Positions 21,032 to 31,081 are shown, counted from the first letter of the stretch. The stretch: DNA of 64,000 nt from Draconibacterium sp. (GCA_016705335.1 JADIYN010000003.1:62001-126000); one strand, 5' to 3'. Notes: a model not told the origin generated them from the sequence alone. Translations and numbers: made by a program.

Positions 21032-21763
21032 TTAGTTTTTTATAGTTTGAATCGCTTTTTTACCTGCCAGAAATTTAATCGCCTGTAAAAGCATTTTTCT
21101 GTATTCTTCCGATTCATAAGTACGATGATCATGACCGGGCTGAATATATACCACCTGCGAATTGTTGTATTTGTGCTGCCAGGCAATAAACTCCATGCTT
21201 TTCGGATGGCGTGTCCGCAACAAGGGAATTACATCTTCTGAAATGCGCACGTTTCCATAAATTTCGTCAAAGAAACGTGGCTCCTTCAAACCAACCGTAA
21301 CTGCTGTGTAATTCTCAACTTTTGTGTAAACCCAAACATCGTGTTCATAATTCGATTGCTCTTCTTTTGGAACTCCTCTGGCTGCCTCTACATATTTGCC
21401 ACCAAGTATTTTTTCAAATTCAGGCCAATCCTGGTATGATGCAATGGAATGGTGAAGAAACAATAATGGTTTGCCCTGTTGAGTTAAATTTAAATATGCA
21501 CTTTTCTCTACTTCCGAAATGCTTTTCCACATATCGTAAAACACAATTACATCAAAATCTTCAGCCTGGTTTTTTACGAGTTCCCGATTGGCTTTTGGCT
21601 GTTCAAAGTGTTCATATTCGATTCCGGGAAGCCCATCAAACATTTCGAAAAACTGTAATGTATCAAAATCATGTCCACCCGTAACAAGCATAATTTTAAT
21701 TGGTTGCGCATAAATAAAAGTTACTGAAATAAGGAAAAAGAATAGAAAGCAAATTCTTCTCAT
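21032..21763 (-). CDS. ThuA-domain protein, secreted
   Basis: About 243 residues. Signal peptide (MRRICFLFFFLISVTFIYAQ), then a class-I glutamine-amidotransferase-like fold of ThuA type: IMLVTGGHDFDTLQFFEMF, VIVFYDMWK, PLLFLHHSIASYQDWPEFEKI and the C-terminal VVYIQPGHDHRTYESEEYRKM. ThuA proteins are linked to trehalose and related sugar conversion, but those seen beside glycosidases and transporters are mostly uncharacterised. First gene of a two-gene operon with the MFS transporter. Confidence 0.85.
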   Translation of the reverse strand: MRRICFLFFFLISVTFIYAQPIKIMLVTGGHDFDTLQFFEMFDGLPGIEYEHFEQPKANRELVKNQAEDFDVIVFYDMWKSISEVEKSAYLNLTQQGKPLLFLHHSIASYQDWPEFEKILGGKYVEAARGVPKEEQSNYEHDVWVYTKVENYTAVTVGLKEPRFFDEIYGNVRISEDVIPLLRTRHPKSMEFIAWQHKYNNSQVVYIQPGHDHRTYESEEYRKMLLQAIKFLAGKKAIQTIKN

Positions 21764-21981
21764 TGGTTTAGTTTTTTGATTTAAAGAATTTCAAGCATTA
21801 AAAATAATAATTTCATTCAATGTTATTCGTTTTTGTTGTTAAAGAGAATTAAAAACTTACAATGATTAGGACTACAAACGATCTTTCCACATTTAATAAA
21901 AACTACTCATAAAAAATCAACATTCATTTTCAAAATAAATATTCTAAACCTTTTCATACAGAAGGGGGTTAATAAATTAGT

Positions 21982-21989
21982 TAATTTTG
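21982..21989 (+). promoter_or_regulatory. -7 promoter motif before the alpha/beta hydrolase lipoprotein
   Basis: TAATTTTG fits TAnnTTTG and lies 63 bp upstream of the start at 22053, within the 289-bp gap from the divergent ThuA gene. No clear -33 element. Confidence 0.35.
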
Positions 21990-22052
21990 AAGCCGAATCA
22001 GAAAAAATGAAATTTACAAATTCAATTAATTGCCGGAATTAAATAATTATCA

Positions 22053-23291
22053 ATGAAAAAAGTATTAAACCTTAAAATGCTGCTGATTATCATGCTGGCA
22101 GCATTCATCTCAGCATGTGATTTAAACAACAATGACGAGCCACAAATAACCGATGACTACCTCGTAAGTTCCGAAATTCATACTTCATACGGCTTAAGCC
22201 AAATGAAAGCTATGTTAACCGTTTATTCAAATTTCTATCCCGAACTGCAATCCATCGCTGATAATCTTCAACATGATATTGATGTTTACAAAATTACCTA
22301 CAAAACAACATTTGACGGACAGGAAATTATTGCGTCGGGTTTGGTTTCAGTACCAAAAACGAATGGCATTTATCCGATATTAAGCTATCAGAACGGGACA
22401 AATACGTTACACAGCGATGCTCCTTCAATGGACCCCGACAATCAATTATTCCAGTTACTCGAATTTCTTGCCTCATCGGGTTTTGTAGTTTCAGTGCCCG
22501 ATTACCTGGGATTTGGCGCTTCATCCAATATGTTTCATCCTTATCTCGACAAAGAATCAACAATTCAAACTGTAACTGATATGTTAAAGGCAGTTGAAGA
22601 ATTAGTCGCAAATCATTTGGAAATTGAAGTCAGCAAAGATTTGTATATCACCGGATACTCTCAGGGAGGCTGGGCAACAATGCAGTTGCAAAAATCAATC
22701 GAAGAAAATAATACAGGTGAATTTAATCTGAAAGCCAGTTCGTGTGGCGCCGGACCCTACGATTTAAGATATGTGAATGATTATGTGCTGGGCTTAACAA
22801 ATTATCCGATGCCTTATTTTATTGGCTATGTATTTAACGGACATTTGAAACTGGGGGATATCACAAATCCTGCAGGCGATATTTTTAAATCGCCATACGA
22901 CCAGAAAATTCTTAACTTATATGATGGAACCAAATCGGGTGATGAAATAAATGCACAACTTACAACTTCCACAGCCGATTTATTTACTGCCGAATACAAA
23001 ACCACATCAAATACAAATCCCAAATTTTCGTCAGTAATTTCAAGTCTCAACAATAACAGTATTGCTGCGTGGAAAACAAATATCCCAACATTAATTACGC
23101 ACGGAACTGCCGACACCTATGTTCCTGAGCAGATTTCAATTAACATGTACGATGATTTTCTGGAGAAAGGAGTTGACCAGTCAAAAATCACATACATTGC
23201 GATTCCGGGAGCCGGCCACAATACTGCAGTTATTCCTTCAGGCGTAGCTACTTTTAACTGGTTTATAAGCTTAAATAATGCACAGTATTAA
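22053..23291 (+). CDS. Alpha/beta-hydrolase lipoprotein (lipase/esterase type)
   Basis: 412 residues, intact. Lipoprotein signal with lipobox AFISAC. Alpha/beta-hydrolase fold: PDYLGFGASSNMFHPY (oxyanion region), nucleophile elbow GYSQGGWAT, acid GTADTYVPEQ and catalytic His in GAGHNTA. The order and the long cap between residues ~200 and 330 recall secretory lipase/prolyl-oligopeptidase-like esterases that act on acylated polymers or lipids. It stands alone between the ThuA/MFS operon (divergent) and the GH5-CBM gene (same strand, 111 bp downstream). Substrate is not inferable. Confidence 0.82.
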   Translation: MKKVLNLKMLLIIMLAAFISACDLNNNDEPQITDDYLVSSEIHTSYGLSQMKAMLTVYSNFYPELQSIADNLQHDIDVYKITYKTTFDGQEIIASGLVSVPKTNGIYPILSYQNGTNTLHSDAPSMDPDNQLFQLLEFLASSGFVVSVPDYLGFGASSNMFHPYLDKESTIQTVTDMLKAVEELVANHLEIEVSKDLYITGYSQGGWATMQLQKSIEENNTGEFNLKASSCGAGPYDLRYVNDYVLGLTNYPMPYFIGYVFNGHLKLGDITNPAGDIFKSPYDQKILNLYDGTKSGDEINAQLTTSTADLFTAEYKTTSNTNPKFSSVISSLNNNSIAAWKTNIPTLITHGTADTYVPEQISINMYDDFLEKGVDQSKITYIAIPGAGHNTAVIPSGVATFNWFISLNNAQY

Positions 23292-23402
23292 GTTTCTCTT
23301 TAAAATCACTGTAAATAACCCCAAAACCTGCATTTTGCATCTTCATCAGCAGGCAAAAAAGAATGATTTTGCCTATTATTGCCAATCACAAAAAAGGAAA
23401 AT

Positions 23403-25125
23403 ATGAAGTTGTTTTTTATTTTGTTTTTACTTGCCGCAACATCAGTTTTAAACGCCCAAAACCGCGAACATGCCTTCGAAGTAAACGACAAACTGGGTCG
23501 TGGAATTAACTTTGGAAACATGTTTGAAGCTCCATCGGAAACAGAATGGGGAAATCCGTGGAAATCTGAATATGCAAAAATGATTGCCGATCTGGGATTT
23601 AATCACATTCGTATTCCAATTCGCTGGGAACCTGCTGCCAGAAGTTCGGCCACAGCGCCATACACTATCACTCCGGTTTTTCTGAACAGAATAAAACAAG
23701 TGGTTGATTCGGCATTGAATAACGGCTTACATGCTATAATTAACATGCATCACCACGACGCATTATTTGCAAATCCCGATGATCAGAAAGAACGTTTTCT
23801 GGCACAATGGAAACAGATTTCGGAGTTCTTTCAGGATTATCCCGACAGTCTTTATTTGAAATTCTGAATGAACCCAATGGAAATATTACCGCCGACAAAT
23901 GGAATGTTTTTTTGGTTGATGCACTTGCTAAAATCAGGGAAGACAATCCGGACAGGGTTGTATTGATTGGAACACCCGAATGGGGCGGACTTGGCGGTTT
24001 ACCTTATCTTCAGATTCCAGATGATCAGCATATAATTTTAACCGTTCATTATTACAATCCATTCCAGTTTACGCACCAGGGCGCCGAGTGGTCGAGCGGT
24101 TCGGAAGCGTGGCTGGGAACCAAATGGAACGACTCAGATTCTGAACGCGATGTAATGAAACAGGAGTTTGCGCCTTTGCTGGCAGTGAGCAAACAGCACA
24201 ACATTCCAATTCATATTGGCGAATTTGGCGCTTACAGCAAAGCCGATGAAACTTCGCGTAAAAAATGGACAACCTATCTTTCGCGATACATGGAAACACT
24301 TGACTGGAGCTGGGCTTACTGGGAATTCAGCGCCGGTTTTGGCATTTACAATCCGAATACAAAAAAATTGAACCAGGTTCTTGTTGATGCCTTATTACAC
24401 AACGAAATGCCCGAACCTGCAACCTATAACGGAACGCCTGTTTATACGTCCAATTTTCAAACTTCAACTGATGGCTGGGCAATGTATAAACAAGGTACAG
24501 GCGCCGGCCAGCTTTCGAGAGCCGGTAATGCATTAAATGTTGAAATTACAAACGGAAGTACTGAAGGTTGGCATATTCAGCTTGCAAAAAACAACATCAA
24601 TCTGAAAGCAGGAAAAAAATACAGGTTTACATTTAAAGCCAAATCGGAAACAGTACGCGAATTTACTGCCTATATCGGGAAAAACTCTGATCCATGGACT
24701 GCATACAGCGGTTACAACTCATCAACAGTTACCGATACGTTTTCGGTTTATACCTATGTTTTCGACATGAGTATAAACGATAACACAGCCCGATTGTATT
24801 TGATTTGGGCAAATCGGCGGCTGATTTTATTATCACCGAAATTAAACTGGAAGAGATTGTTCTGGTTTGGCCAACCAGCGCCGAAAGCATTGAAAAATAC
24901 AAAACCACAGTTTACCCGAACCCTGTATCCGACAACGTTTACATCAACAACCGGGATGGATTTCAGGATTATTCAATTTTGAACGTTCAGGGAGAAGTTT
25001 TAAAAAGCGGGAATCTGTTCAGCTATATGAATCAAATCAGCATGGTACGCTACCCGCCGGGAATGTATTTTATGGTTTTAAATAACGGCAATATCCGGCA
25101 CTCTGTAAAATTGGTGAAGAGGTGA
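23403..25125 (+). CDS. GH5 endoglucanase with CBM4/9-like module and T9SS tail (two frameshifts)
   Basis: Modular secreted glycanase of about 573 residues. Signal peptide (MKLFFILFLLAATSVLNAQ); GH5 domain with RGINFGNMFEAP, FNHIRIPIRWE, IINMHHHD, acid/base ILNEPNGN, TVHYYNPFQFTHQGAEW and nucleophile HIGEFGAYS. Then a jelly-roll module (WHIQLAKNNINLKAGKKYRF) of CBM4/9 type, and a T9SS type A tail (VYPNPVSDNVYI to MVLNNGNIRHSVKLVKR). Frame breaks near 23860 and 24805 split it; the join at the first restores the acid/base motif. The GH5 resembles the beta-glucan endoglucanase type with H-H-D after strand 3. Exported by the T9SS and anchored or released at the cell surface. Confidence 0.87.
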
Positions 25126-25166
25126 GTATTTTATAACTTCAACACAATCGCCAGGAGAACGAAGTT

Positions 25167-25709
25167 TTATTTAATGATTTCAATTTCTTTTATCATATCG
25201 TTGTAAAATCCATCTAATTCAGATTTTGTGGATTTTACTAATTCTGGATCGTTGATTTCATTTTTATTCGAATCAAAAAGTCTGAATTCAGAGTTGGAAT
25301 ATGATAAATATTGAATGACAGAGTCTGTTTTGTAATTTCCTTCGTAATATGGTTTATTGTATTCATAGCTTATTTTCCTGATGAATTTGAACTTAAAATC
25401 ATTGTCTGTCCAATATGTATAATTCAGTTTTCCTGTTTCTCCGTACAACCAAAAGTCTAAAACTACATAGTCGGATTCACTTTCATGAAACACTATCAAT
25501 TCCCCTCCATCCGTTGAATGATTGTAAAATTTAAATGTGTCTGTATTGAATTCTGCTTTGTTAGATTCGAAATCATTTATCATTTCGAAATCATTTAATT
25601 CGCTAACAGACTTTTGATTTAGTTTACTGTTTATCTGTGTCTCGCTTTTCTGATTTCTGACACAAGAATAAACTGAAATGAATAAAATTAAGATTGCCAG
25701 GTTTTTCAT
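25167..25709 (-). CDS. Hypothetical lipoprotein, last gene of the cassette-like array
   Basis: 180 residues with a signal peptide ending in lipobox FISVYSC, then a Ser/Asn-rich spacer and a mixed acidic/aromatic domain (GELIVFHESESDYVVLDFWL, LNYTYWTDNDFKFKFIRKIS). No family recognised. It starts 32 bp after the degenerate palindromic site at 25741-25863, in the same orientation as the other array genes, so it may be a further cassette, although its site boundaries do not match the clean ones upstream. Confidence 0.65.
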   Translation of the reverse strand: MKNLAILILFISVYSCVRNQKSETQINSKLNQKSVSELNDFEMINDFESNKAEFNTDTFKFYNHSTDGGELIVFHESESDYVVLDFWLYGETGKLNYTYWTDNDFKFKFIRKISYEYNKPYYEGNYKTDSVIQYLSYSNSEFRLFDSNKNEINDPELVKSTKSELDGFYNDMIKEIEIIK

Positions 25710-25740
25710 TATTTTTCTTAATTAGTTGCCAAAGTTCGAG

Positions 25741-25863
25741 GGCATGTTGCATAAAGGATTTCGGAGAACGTTCCTGTCCGATAGGACACGGAACTGCGAA
25801 ACGGGAATCCGCAGTTGCTAACCGCACCGACCCCGCTCTGAAATATGCACTTTGTTACAAACC
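25741..25863 (-). repeat. attC-like palindromic site between array genes (degenerate)
   Basis: The minus-strand start is GGTTTGTAAC at 25863-25854, 6 bp after the TlpA-like stop. It is the exact reverse complement of the GTTACAAACC that opens the same cassette at 27006. The site shares the block TTTCGGAGAAC.TTCCTGTC with the site at 30374-30510. Its far end is poorly conserved (no clear GTTRRRY core), so this is the weakest site of the array. Confidence 0.5.
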
Positions 25864-25868
25864 GTTTT

Positions 25869-26979
25869 TCATATTTCAAATATTCTTTTTAATAATACTT
25901 CTAAATCTGATTGATTAAGGATTCCTTTTTTAATTACGATGCCATCTGGATTTATCAGAAAACCGAATGTAATTCCTTTTACTCCATACATTAAAAAGGT
26001 TTCACTTGTCCAACCTTTCAAATCACACACATTTGTCCATGGAATTGAATCCTGTTCAATTGCGTAAGTCCAACTTTTATGGTCAATGTCTCCTGAAACC
26101 CCAAATATTTCAAATCCTTTTTGATTATACTTACTATATTCCTTTCTTAACCATTTATTTGCACTTCTACAAGGCCCACAACCAGAAGACCAAAAATCCA
26201 ACAAAACATATTTTCCTCTGTAATCTGAAAGTTTTATGGTTTCACCATTCGGTGTAACCTGAGTTATTTCGTTAGCAATATCTCCAATATTTGGAGGTTC
26301 TGGCAATTCGGTATAATTCTTTATTTGTACTCCTAATTCCGATTCCTTCAAATTGTCAGATAAATTATCGTAAACAGTTCTAATTTGATTTTTATTTAAG
26401 ATTGCATTGTAAAAATAAGTCTCTTCATAAAGAGAATTTAAAGTAACATATGAGTCCTGGTGATGAACTAAAAATTCCATAATGCTGTCACTCAAATTTT
26501 TCTGAATCAATTCAATTTCATTAGTTTCTGTATTGGTTTTTTCATCGGTTTTAATAAGAACCTGATTTCTTAGCTCATTTAGTTTTTTTGTATCATTATC
26601 TACAAGTAAATGATAATTTTCAAACTCAGTTTGCGAAGAAGAACCCTCCACTTTAATATTATTTAAAAACTCAAAATCCCCATTTGGGTTAATTTTTGCT
26701 GGTTCAAGCCATATAAATTTTCTGTCCCTGAATTGATATTGATTTCTTTCATTCTGCAAAAGGACGTATTTTTGGATGAGAAATTGGAAACTTAAAGTCA
26801 AATTCGCCTTTAATAACCTGTATTGTATTTAAAAGCGTATCTTTTTGCCAGTCAACTAAATAAAGAGTAGTTGAGTCAGGAGCATTTTCTAAATGGCCTG
26901 TTAAATGACAAATTTTCTCGTCATTTCTACAAGAAACAACTAAGAACAAAAAAAGTAAAAAGGTTAATCGTGTTTTCAT
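25869..26979 (-). CDS. TlpA-family thioredoxin-like lipoprotein with DUF4369-type N-domain, cassette gene (one frameshift)
   Basis: About 370 residues. Start at 26979 (MKTRLTFLLFLFLVVSC, lipobox VVSC). An N-terminal DUF4369-like beta domain (CHLTGHLENAPDSTTLYLVD) and a helical linker precede the thioredoxin domain: GETIKLSDYRGKYVLLDFWS, active site CGPC, GFEIFGVSGD and GVKGITFGFLINPDGIV. This is the TlpA/ResA-like redox type common in Bacteroidota periplasms. A frame break near 26755 joins the two parts. It begins 18 bp after the core GTTACAAACC and ends 6 bp before the matching GGTTTGTAAC, so it fills one cassette exactly. Confidence 0.85.
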
Positions 26980-26996
26980 TGGTTTTAATTTAAAAT

Positions 26997-27122
26997 GGTT
27001 TGTAACGTACGGAACTATATGTAGTTGCCGATTGCGGGTTGCTTTCCTGTCGAGCCGCACCTCCGTTGTTGCGGGCTGTGAACTCCGCAATCAGCACCGA
27101 AACGGCAATTATCATATTTTTT
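26997..27122 (-). repeat. attC-like palindromic site, interrupted by the group II intron
   Basis: Shares about 70 identical bases (27050-27117) with the site at 30421-30491. On the plus strand it opens with GGTTTGTAAC (26997-27006) followed by GTACGGAACTATATGTAGTT, and the halves fold back as ATATGTAGTTGCCG against ATATGATAATTGCCG. At the other end, six T at 27117-27122 are followed by the intron. At 30500 the same six T are followed by GTTATGGGTA, showing what an uninterrupted site looks like. The lost edge reappears as TTAACGG after the intron at 28781. Confidence 0.7.
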
Positions 27123-28781
27123 GTGTGCCCAGCAGAGCATGACACACTTTTGTGAAAGCTCTGAAAAATGTTGAAAATACAAATTTTAGGGGAAGATTAA
27201 AAGTGAAGAATTCCAGAGGGTGTAAGTCCCTAGCGCAGGAGTTAGGTCCGAAGCAATAAGTCGCAAGCGGTTTGGGGGACCAACAGAAGGGCGAGACACA
27301 ACCGGCTGACGAACAGAAACCGCATATGAGGCTATAAAACATGGATAAGCAAGCACATCATTGTAACGTCCTAAAACCGGTTATGTTTTGGTAGTAGATG
27401 CGCAGGGATTGGAGGAAGGAAGAGTTGGGAGACCCGACAGGCGCAAGTTTCGCCAGGAGTCAGCAGAGGTCATAGAGGCGAAACGAGCTGTCAAAGCAGA
27501 GGCCAGACGGACTTAAGGGACTGAACGTTGTTGTCCAAATGTTGTAGGGAGGCATTACCGAGCCTTGATAAGCGGAACAGGGAAACAAGAATGAGAAACT
27601 AAAATGATTGAGCAAATTTTAAACGGAAGAACCTTACAGGCAATGTATAAAGTCCAGAAGAACCACGGTTCAGCAGGAGTTGACCACAGCCGGTAACAAC
27701 GCGGAACTATTGTCAATCGACAAAGAGAACGACCGAGAAAGTTCGTTCGGAAGGTAGCCACAACCCATTTTAGGGGTAGACTGGAAAGGGAACGGGAAAA
27801 CCAGATGGCACCCAGAACCGACCGTTTATCCAGGCGGTTTTGCAGGTTACAATGCACGGCCTGAGTACGAGTTTTGATCCATTTTGCCGCCAACCGGAAC
27901 GCGCAACAGCAGTTTTAAAGCACAGGGTTACACAACGAAGGGCATTGTAGATATTGACGAAAAACCGATGAAGTTGACCATTGCTATTTATTGCAATTGC
28001 TTTACCAAAATCAACGGAAACCTTGCCTTATCCGTAAATGGCCGCGCCCTGATCAAATTAACGGAAACTGGTCAAACGCAGAAAAGGACAAGGCACCCAT
28101 CGTACTGTCCAACACCATGTTGCAGAATGACAGGAACTGGAATCGGTTTGCGGTTGTCCGCACGCTGATGATTTTAGCATTTGTGTTAAAACCAGCAACC
28201 GCCCGAAAAGTTGGCAACAACATTTTAAGTTTCAAAAAGTTGAGGCTGTCAACAACCGGAAAAAGCGGCATCCGCCCCGGCACCATTTGCTGGGGTTTGG
28301 TTTTGTACACCTATGTGAAAGGCGAACGGCAAATCAACTGAGGGACCGAAAAGAGTGGGAAGTTTTGAAGCAAAGCCAAAACCATTACCCGGAACCACCA
28401 ATGAGTTTTGACGAACAACGCGAAGTTCAGCGGATGGGAAACGCCCGAATGGCAAGTATTCACGGCACCAAAGAACTGGACGGGTGGTGCGAACAGACCG
28501 CCATTGTATATGGCACACTGGAAGAACCCGAAAGGAAAAGGAAAACCTTATCAGATTGAAGTGACCAGAACAGCCTATTGTGGAGCCGTTCGCGGATGGG
28601 TGGATGGGCGATGCCCAGCCCGATTCTTGGTACACAATTACAGTTGAACGATTGAAAAGCGGGGTTACATTTCCTGGAACTCACAATCAATTAAGGCCAA
28701 AACGGCTTTCCCGATGACTTAACGAACCGCCGGGCGACCCGGCTCCCCGTCAGCGTTTGCTGATGGGGCGGGCTACCCGAT
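27123..28781 (+). mobile_element. Group II intron, degraded, inserted in an attC-like site
   Basis: The 5' end GTGTGCCCAGCAG fits the GUGYG consensus. Typical domain I strings follow, such as GTAAGTCCCTA and GGCTGACGAACAGAAAC, then a reverse-transcriptase/maturase gene. The 3' end has a GC-rich hairpin region and finishes CTACCCGAT near 28781. Exact ends are uncertain by a few bases. The intron is on the plus strand while all array genes are on the minus strand, which is the orientation described for group IIC introns that target the bottom strand of attC sites. The encoded protein's C-terminal signature also looks IIC-like. Class remains an inference. Confidence 0.8.
27604..28722 (+). pseudogene. 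Group II intron reverse transcriptase/maturase, heavily frameshifted
   Basis: Recognisable pieces occur in order but in changing frames: MIEQILNGR and KNHGSAGVDH (RT-0), QPILGVDWKGNGKTR (RT-1), IVDID (RT-3), ADDFSICVKTSN at 28164 (the YADD catalytic box, its Tyr lost at a frame break), GFGFV.TYVKGER, and the maturase part MSFDEQ...EVQR, MASIHG, ELDGW and KKPERKRK-like. Frame changes occur roughly every 30-90 bp, far more densely than in any neighbouring gene, and about 370 codons remain versus the ~420-480 I would expect for a IIC-type protein. It is either decayed or a collapsed consensus of several copies. Confidence 0.82.
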
Positions 28782-29560
28782 TAACGGTCTTTTTCATTCC
28801 TCTTTTTAAATTGTAAGTAAAGTAAGAATAGTCCAAGACCAATAAAAATAAATACTCCAAGAGTTGAGTCCTCCTTATCCTCAAATTCATAGTCCGTTGT
28901 CGATAGTAATTTATTCCCTTTATGCTCTAATTCATAGACACCAATAATATCATAATTCACAGTCTTATCCGTTAATGTCAACGGAGCAGTTTTAATAATT
29001 TTTTTATCATAAGACTCTTTCCATATTACCAAAGTTAGTGTGTCGCCGGGTTTTACTTCATTTAAGTAATAATTTGAGTCCATTCTTCTTAGAGCTATAG
29101 AGCCTATAGAAAATTTAAATTTGGGATACTCTTTAGTTTCAATATTAATGTACTTTGAGCTTTTTACACTTCCAATATGAGATTCATTTGTCTGGACAAC
29201 TGAAATTTTTTGATATTCAATCGGTTTTTGATTCTCGCTATTATTATAAAATCTGATTGCTAACCAAAAAGAAATTAGGGCAAAAAATGCAGGGGCATAT
29301 TTTAAAAAGCTCCAATTCTTCTTATTGATTTTAAAATTAAGTTTTATATCCCAATTCTCGTCTTTCTTAAAGAACCAAGTCAAACAGAAGATAATAATCA
29401 AAGAGAAAATGCCAAAGAATGATCCAATAATTATAGGGGCTATCTGAGGGTAATCTGCACTGAATGCAGTTTTAAAAAGATGGAAAGTGATTAGTCCTGT
29501 AAAAATTAGTCCAAATAATAATAGAGCAAATGAACCTTTATTGTTTTTTAGATTACTCAT
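28781..29560 (-). CDS. Membrane protein of unknown function, cassette gene
   Basis: 259 residues, intact. Hydrophobic segments near residues 10-30, 42-63, 87-105 and 234-250. A soluble domain of ~125 residues lies between the third and fourth (NESHIGSVKSSKYINIETKE, VKPGDTLTLVIWKESYDKK, DIIGVYELEHKGNKLLST), which suggests a beta-rich extracytoplasmic domain. No family recognised. It starts 29 bp after the cassette core GTTAGTGG at 29596-29589, and its stop codon lies exactly at the 3' boundary of the group II intron. The downstream recombination site of this cassette is therefore split by the intron. Confidence 0.72.
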   Translation of the reverse strand: MSNLKNNKGSFALLLFGLIFTGLITFHLFKTAFSADYPQIAPIIIGSFFGIFSLIIIFCLTWFFKKDENWDIKLNFKINKKNWSFLKYAPAFFALISFWLAIRFYNNSENQKPIEYQKISVVQTNESHIGSVKSSKYINIETKEYPKFKFSIGSIALRRMDSNYYLNEVKPGDTLTLVIWKESYDKKIIKTAPLTLTDKTVNYDIIGVYELEHKGNKLLSTTDYEFEDKEDSTLGVFIFIGLGLFLLYLQFKKRNEKDR

Positions 29561-29588
29561 CTTGTTGTGTTGTCAGTTTTTAAGCTTG

Positions 29589-29719
29589 CCACTAACGTAG
29601 GAAGCTACACGCAGGTGCGGATTGCGGGCGATTTCCTGTCAAGCCGAAAAGCAGCCCGGGCGGAAAGATGCACACCGAAAACCACTGCTGCCGCACTTGA
29701 CGGGTAGCTAAGTTAGCGG
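29589..29719 (-). repeat. attC-like palindromic site (131 bp)
   Basis: The ends are CCGCTAAC (minus strand, 29719-29712) and GTTAGTGG (29596-29589), near-complementary R''/R' boxes of the GTTRRRY type. Inside, CTAACGTAGGAAGCTAC pairs with CTAACTTAGCTAC and TGCGG with TGCGG, giving a long imperfect hairpin. The left box exactly complements GTTAGCGG at 30381-30374, the opening of the cassette that ends here. Confidence 0.7.
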
Positions 29720-29766
29720 TTCGGGCTTCGTTTCCATATTTCTCTCAATGTTTTGTAATTGAATAT

Positions 29767-30330
29767 TCACATGTCAATTTTCAATACCCAAAATTTTCTT
29801 GAATTTGTCAGGTAGTTAGGTCCAAAAGTAAAAGCAATTGAACCCAAGCCAACTACAAGCATAAACGCGGTCAATGGACTATTTTCTGTCTGCACCGATT
29901 CAAAGCCTACCAAAGTCGTTTTGTCCATGTCTATTTGAAATACCTTCGGTTCAAATACGTCAACCTGGCTTTTCTTTATCCACACAGAAACTATGTCGGC
30001 TCTCTAGTCCACTCAGAATTGTCTCATATTTGTTATCGACATATTTATCTCCAATATTCTCAACAAGCCGGTATTTCTGCTTGCTTTCATTAAAATAAAA
30101 AATGAGTTCCGATTTTTTGCTTTCGTGTCCACGGCTGTCTTTTACGTTTGTAACATAAGTGTCAGCGGATCTCAAAGTTCCCTTTATCTGTGTCAAGTTT
30201 GATTTAAGAGTCCATATAGTCGGAAGTTGATAAATACTAAGTGCAGTCACCACTATCCCAAATATCAGAATTCTGTTCCGAAAACTTTTCCTCGGATTGT
30301 CTTTAGGTTTCTCAATGTTTCTTCACTCAT
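29767..30330 (-). CDS. Membrane protein of unknown function, cassette gene (two frameshifts)
   Basis: Start at 30330 (MSEETLRNLK). Frame breaks near 30305 and 29995 split a protein of about 187 residues. It has a transmembrane segment near the N-terminus (ILIFGIVVTALSIYQL), a soluble region (LTQIKGTLRSADTYVTNVKD, KKSELIFYFNESKQKYRLVE, GDKYVDNKYETILSGLESRH) and a second transmembrane segment (AFMLVVGLGSIAFTFGPNYL). The pattern resembles small membrane proteins with an extracytoplasmic beta domain, but no family is recognised. It is bounded by the matching boxes GTTAGCGG (30381) and CCGCTAAC (29719), so it occupies one complete cassette. Confidence 0.65.
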
Positions 30331-30373
30331 TTTTTATTGGTAGATTCTGTTCACCCGCAACGCCATGGTCTGA

Positions 30374-30510
30374 CCGCTAACGTACGGAAATATTTGTAGT
30401 TGCCGATTTCGGAGAACTTTCCTGTCGAGCCGCACCTCCGTTGTTGCGGGCTGTGAACTCCGCAATCAGCACCGAAACGGCAATTATCATATATTTTTTG
30501 TTATGGGTAG
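30374..30510 (-). repeat. attC-like palindromic site (137 bp), uninterrupted copy
   Basis: The minus strand begins TACCCATAAC (30509-30500) and ends GTACGTTAGCGG (to 30374). The arms ATATATGATAATTGCCG and ATATTTGTAGTTGCCG, plus TTTCGG, fold into an imperfect ~20-bp stem. The central ~70 bp are identical to the site at 26997-27122. It separates two minus-strand genes with almost no other spacer. Confidence 0.72.
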
Positions 30511-30530
30511 CCTTTTGTTCAGTCATAGTA

Positions 30531-31081
30531 TTAAAACTTTATTTTATCTCGTTTACAAAAATATTTTGGATCAATGTCCGATGTTATGCAATCTCCAGCA
30601 TAATAATATTTCTTGTCGTATGGTTTGTAAATCGTGTCCCCTTTGGAGTCAACGTATTGAATTACAATAGCACTTTCTAGTCCATAACGAATTGGAACTG
30701 TCTTGTCGTGTTTATTGCACTTTGGGCAAACAGCTTTACCAAAGATTTTTTTATAATCTCTTGGTATTTGAAATGTCCATGAAACCGTGTCTTTGTTCGT
30801 GGGCTTTATTGTCTGGATGTAAGTGTCGCCAACGCCAATTCCACGATAATAAATGTCAAATTCTTTGTTTGCGATTGCCGAAATTTTAAATGATCCATCT
30901 TGTTGAACTACTTGTCTTGCAATTACTAATGTGTCAACCCTAAATTCAATAATAAGTCCAAGGATATTACCTCTGGTTTTATTGTCGAAACGTAACTCTC
31001 CCGATGAAAATAGTTTCTTCCTTTGGTGTTATAAAACTCAAAGTCAAAACTAGTCAATATTGTAAGCACGAGTGTCTTCAT
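30531..31081 (-). CDS. Hypothetical protein with CPKC motif, first gene of the cassette-like array (one frameshift)
   Basis: About 183 residues once a frame break near 30970 is joined. It starts 6 bp after the core GTTATGGGTA (31096-31087) at MKTLVLTIL, and ends 19 bp before the complementary TACCCATAAC (30509-30500). An N-terminal beta domain (LVIARQVVQQDGSFKISAIA, DIYYRGIGVGDTYIQ) looks like the carboxypeptidase-regulatory or transthyretin-like sandwich of Bacteroidota surface proteins. A second part has a zinc-like pair CPKC and a late Cys (AGDC...YFCKRD). Function unknown. Confidence 0.6.

Noticed and set aside
28249..28635. 128-residue ORF on the minus strand inside the intron
   Set aside because: Antisense shadow of the broken maturase; composition and motifs belong to the plus-strand protein.
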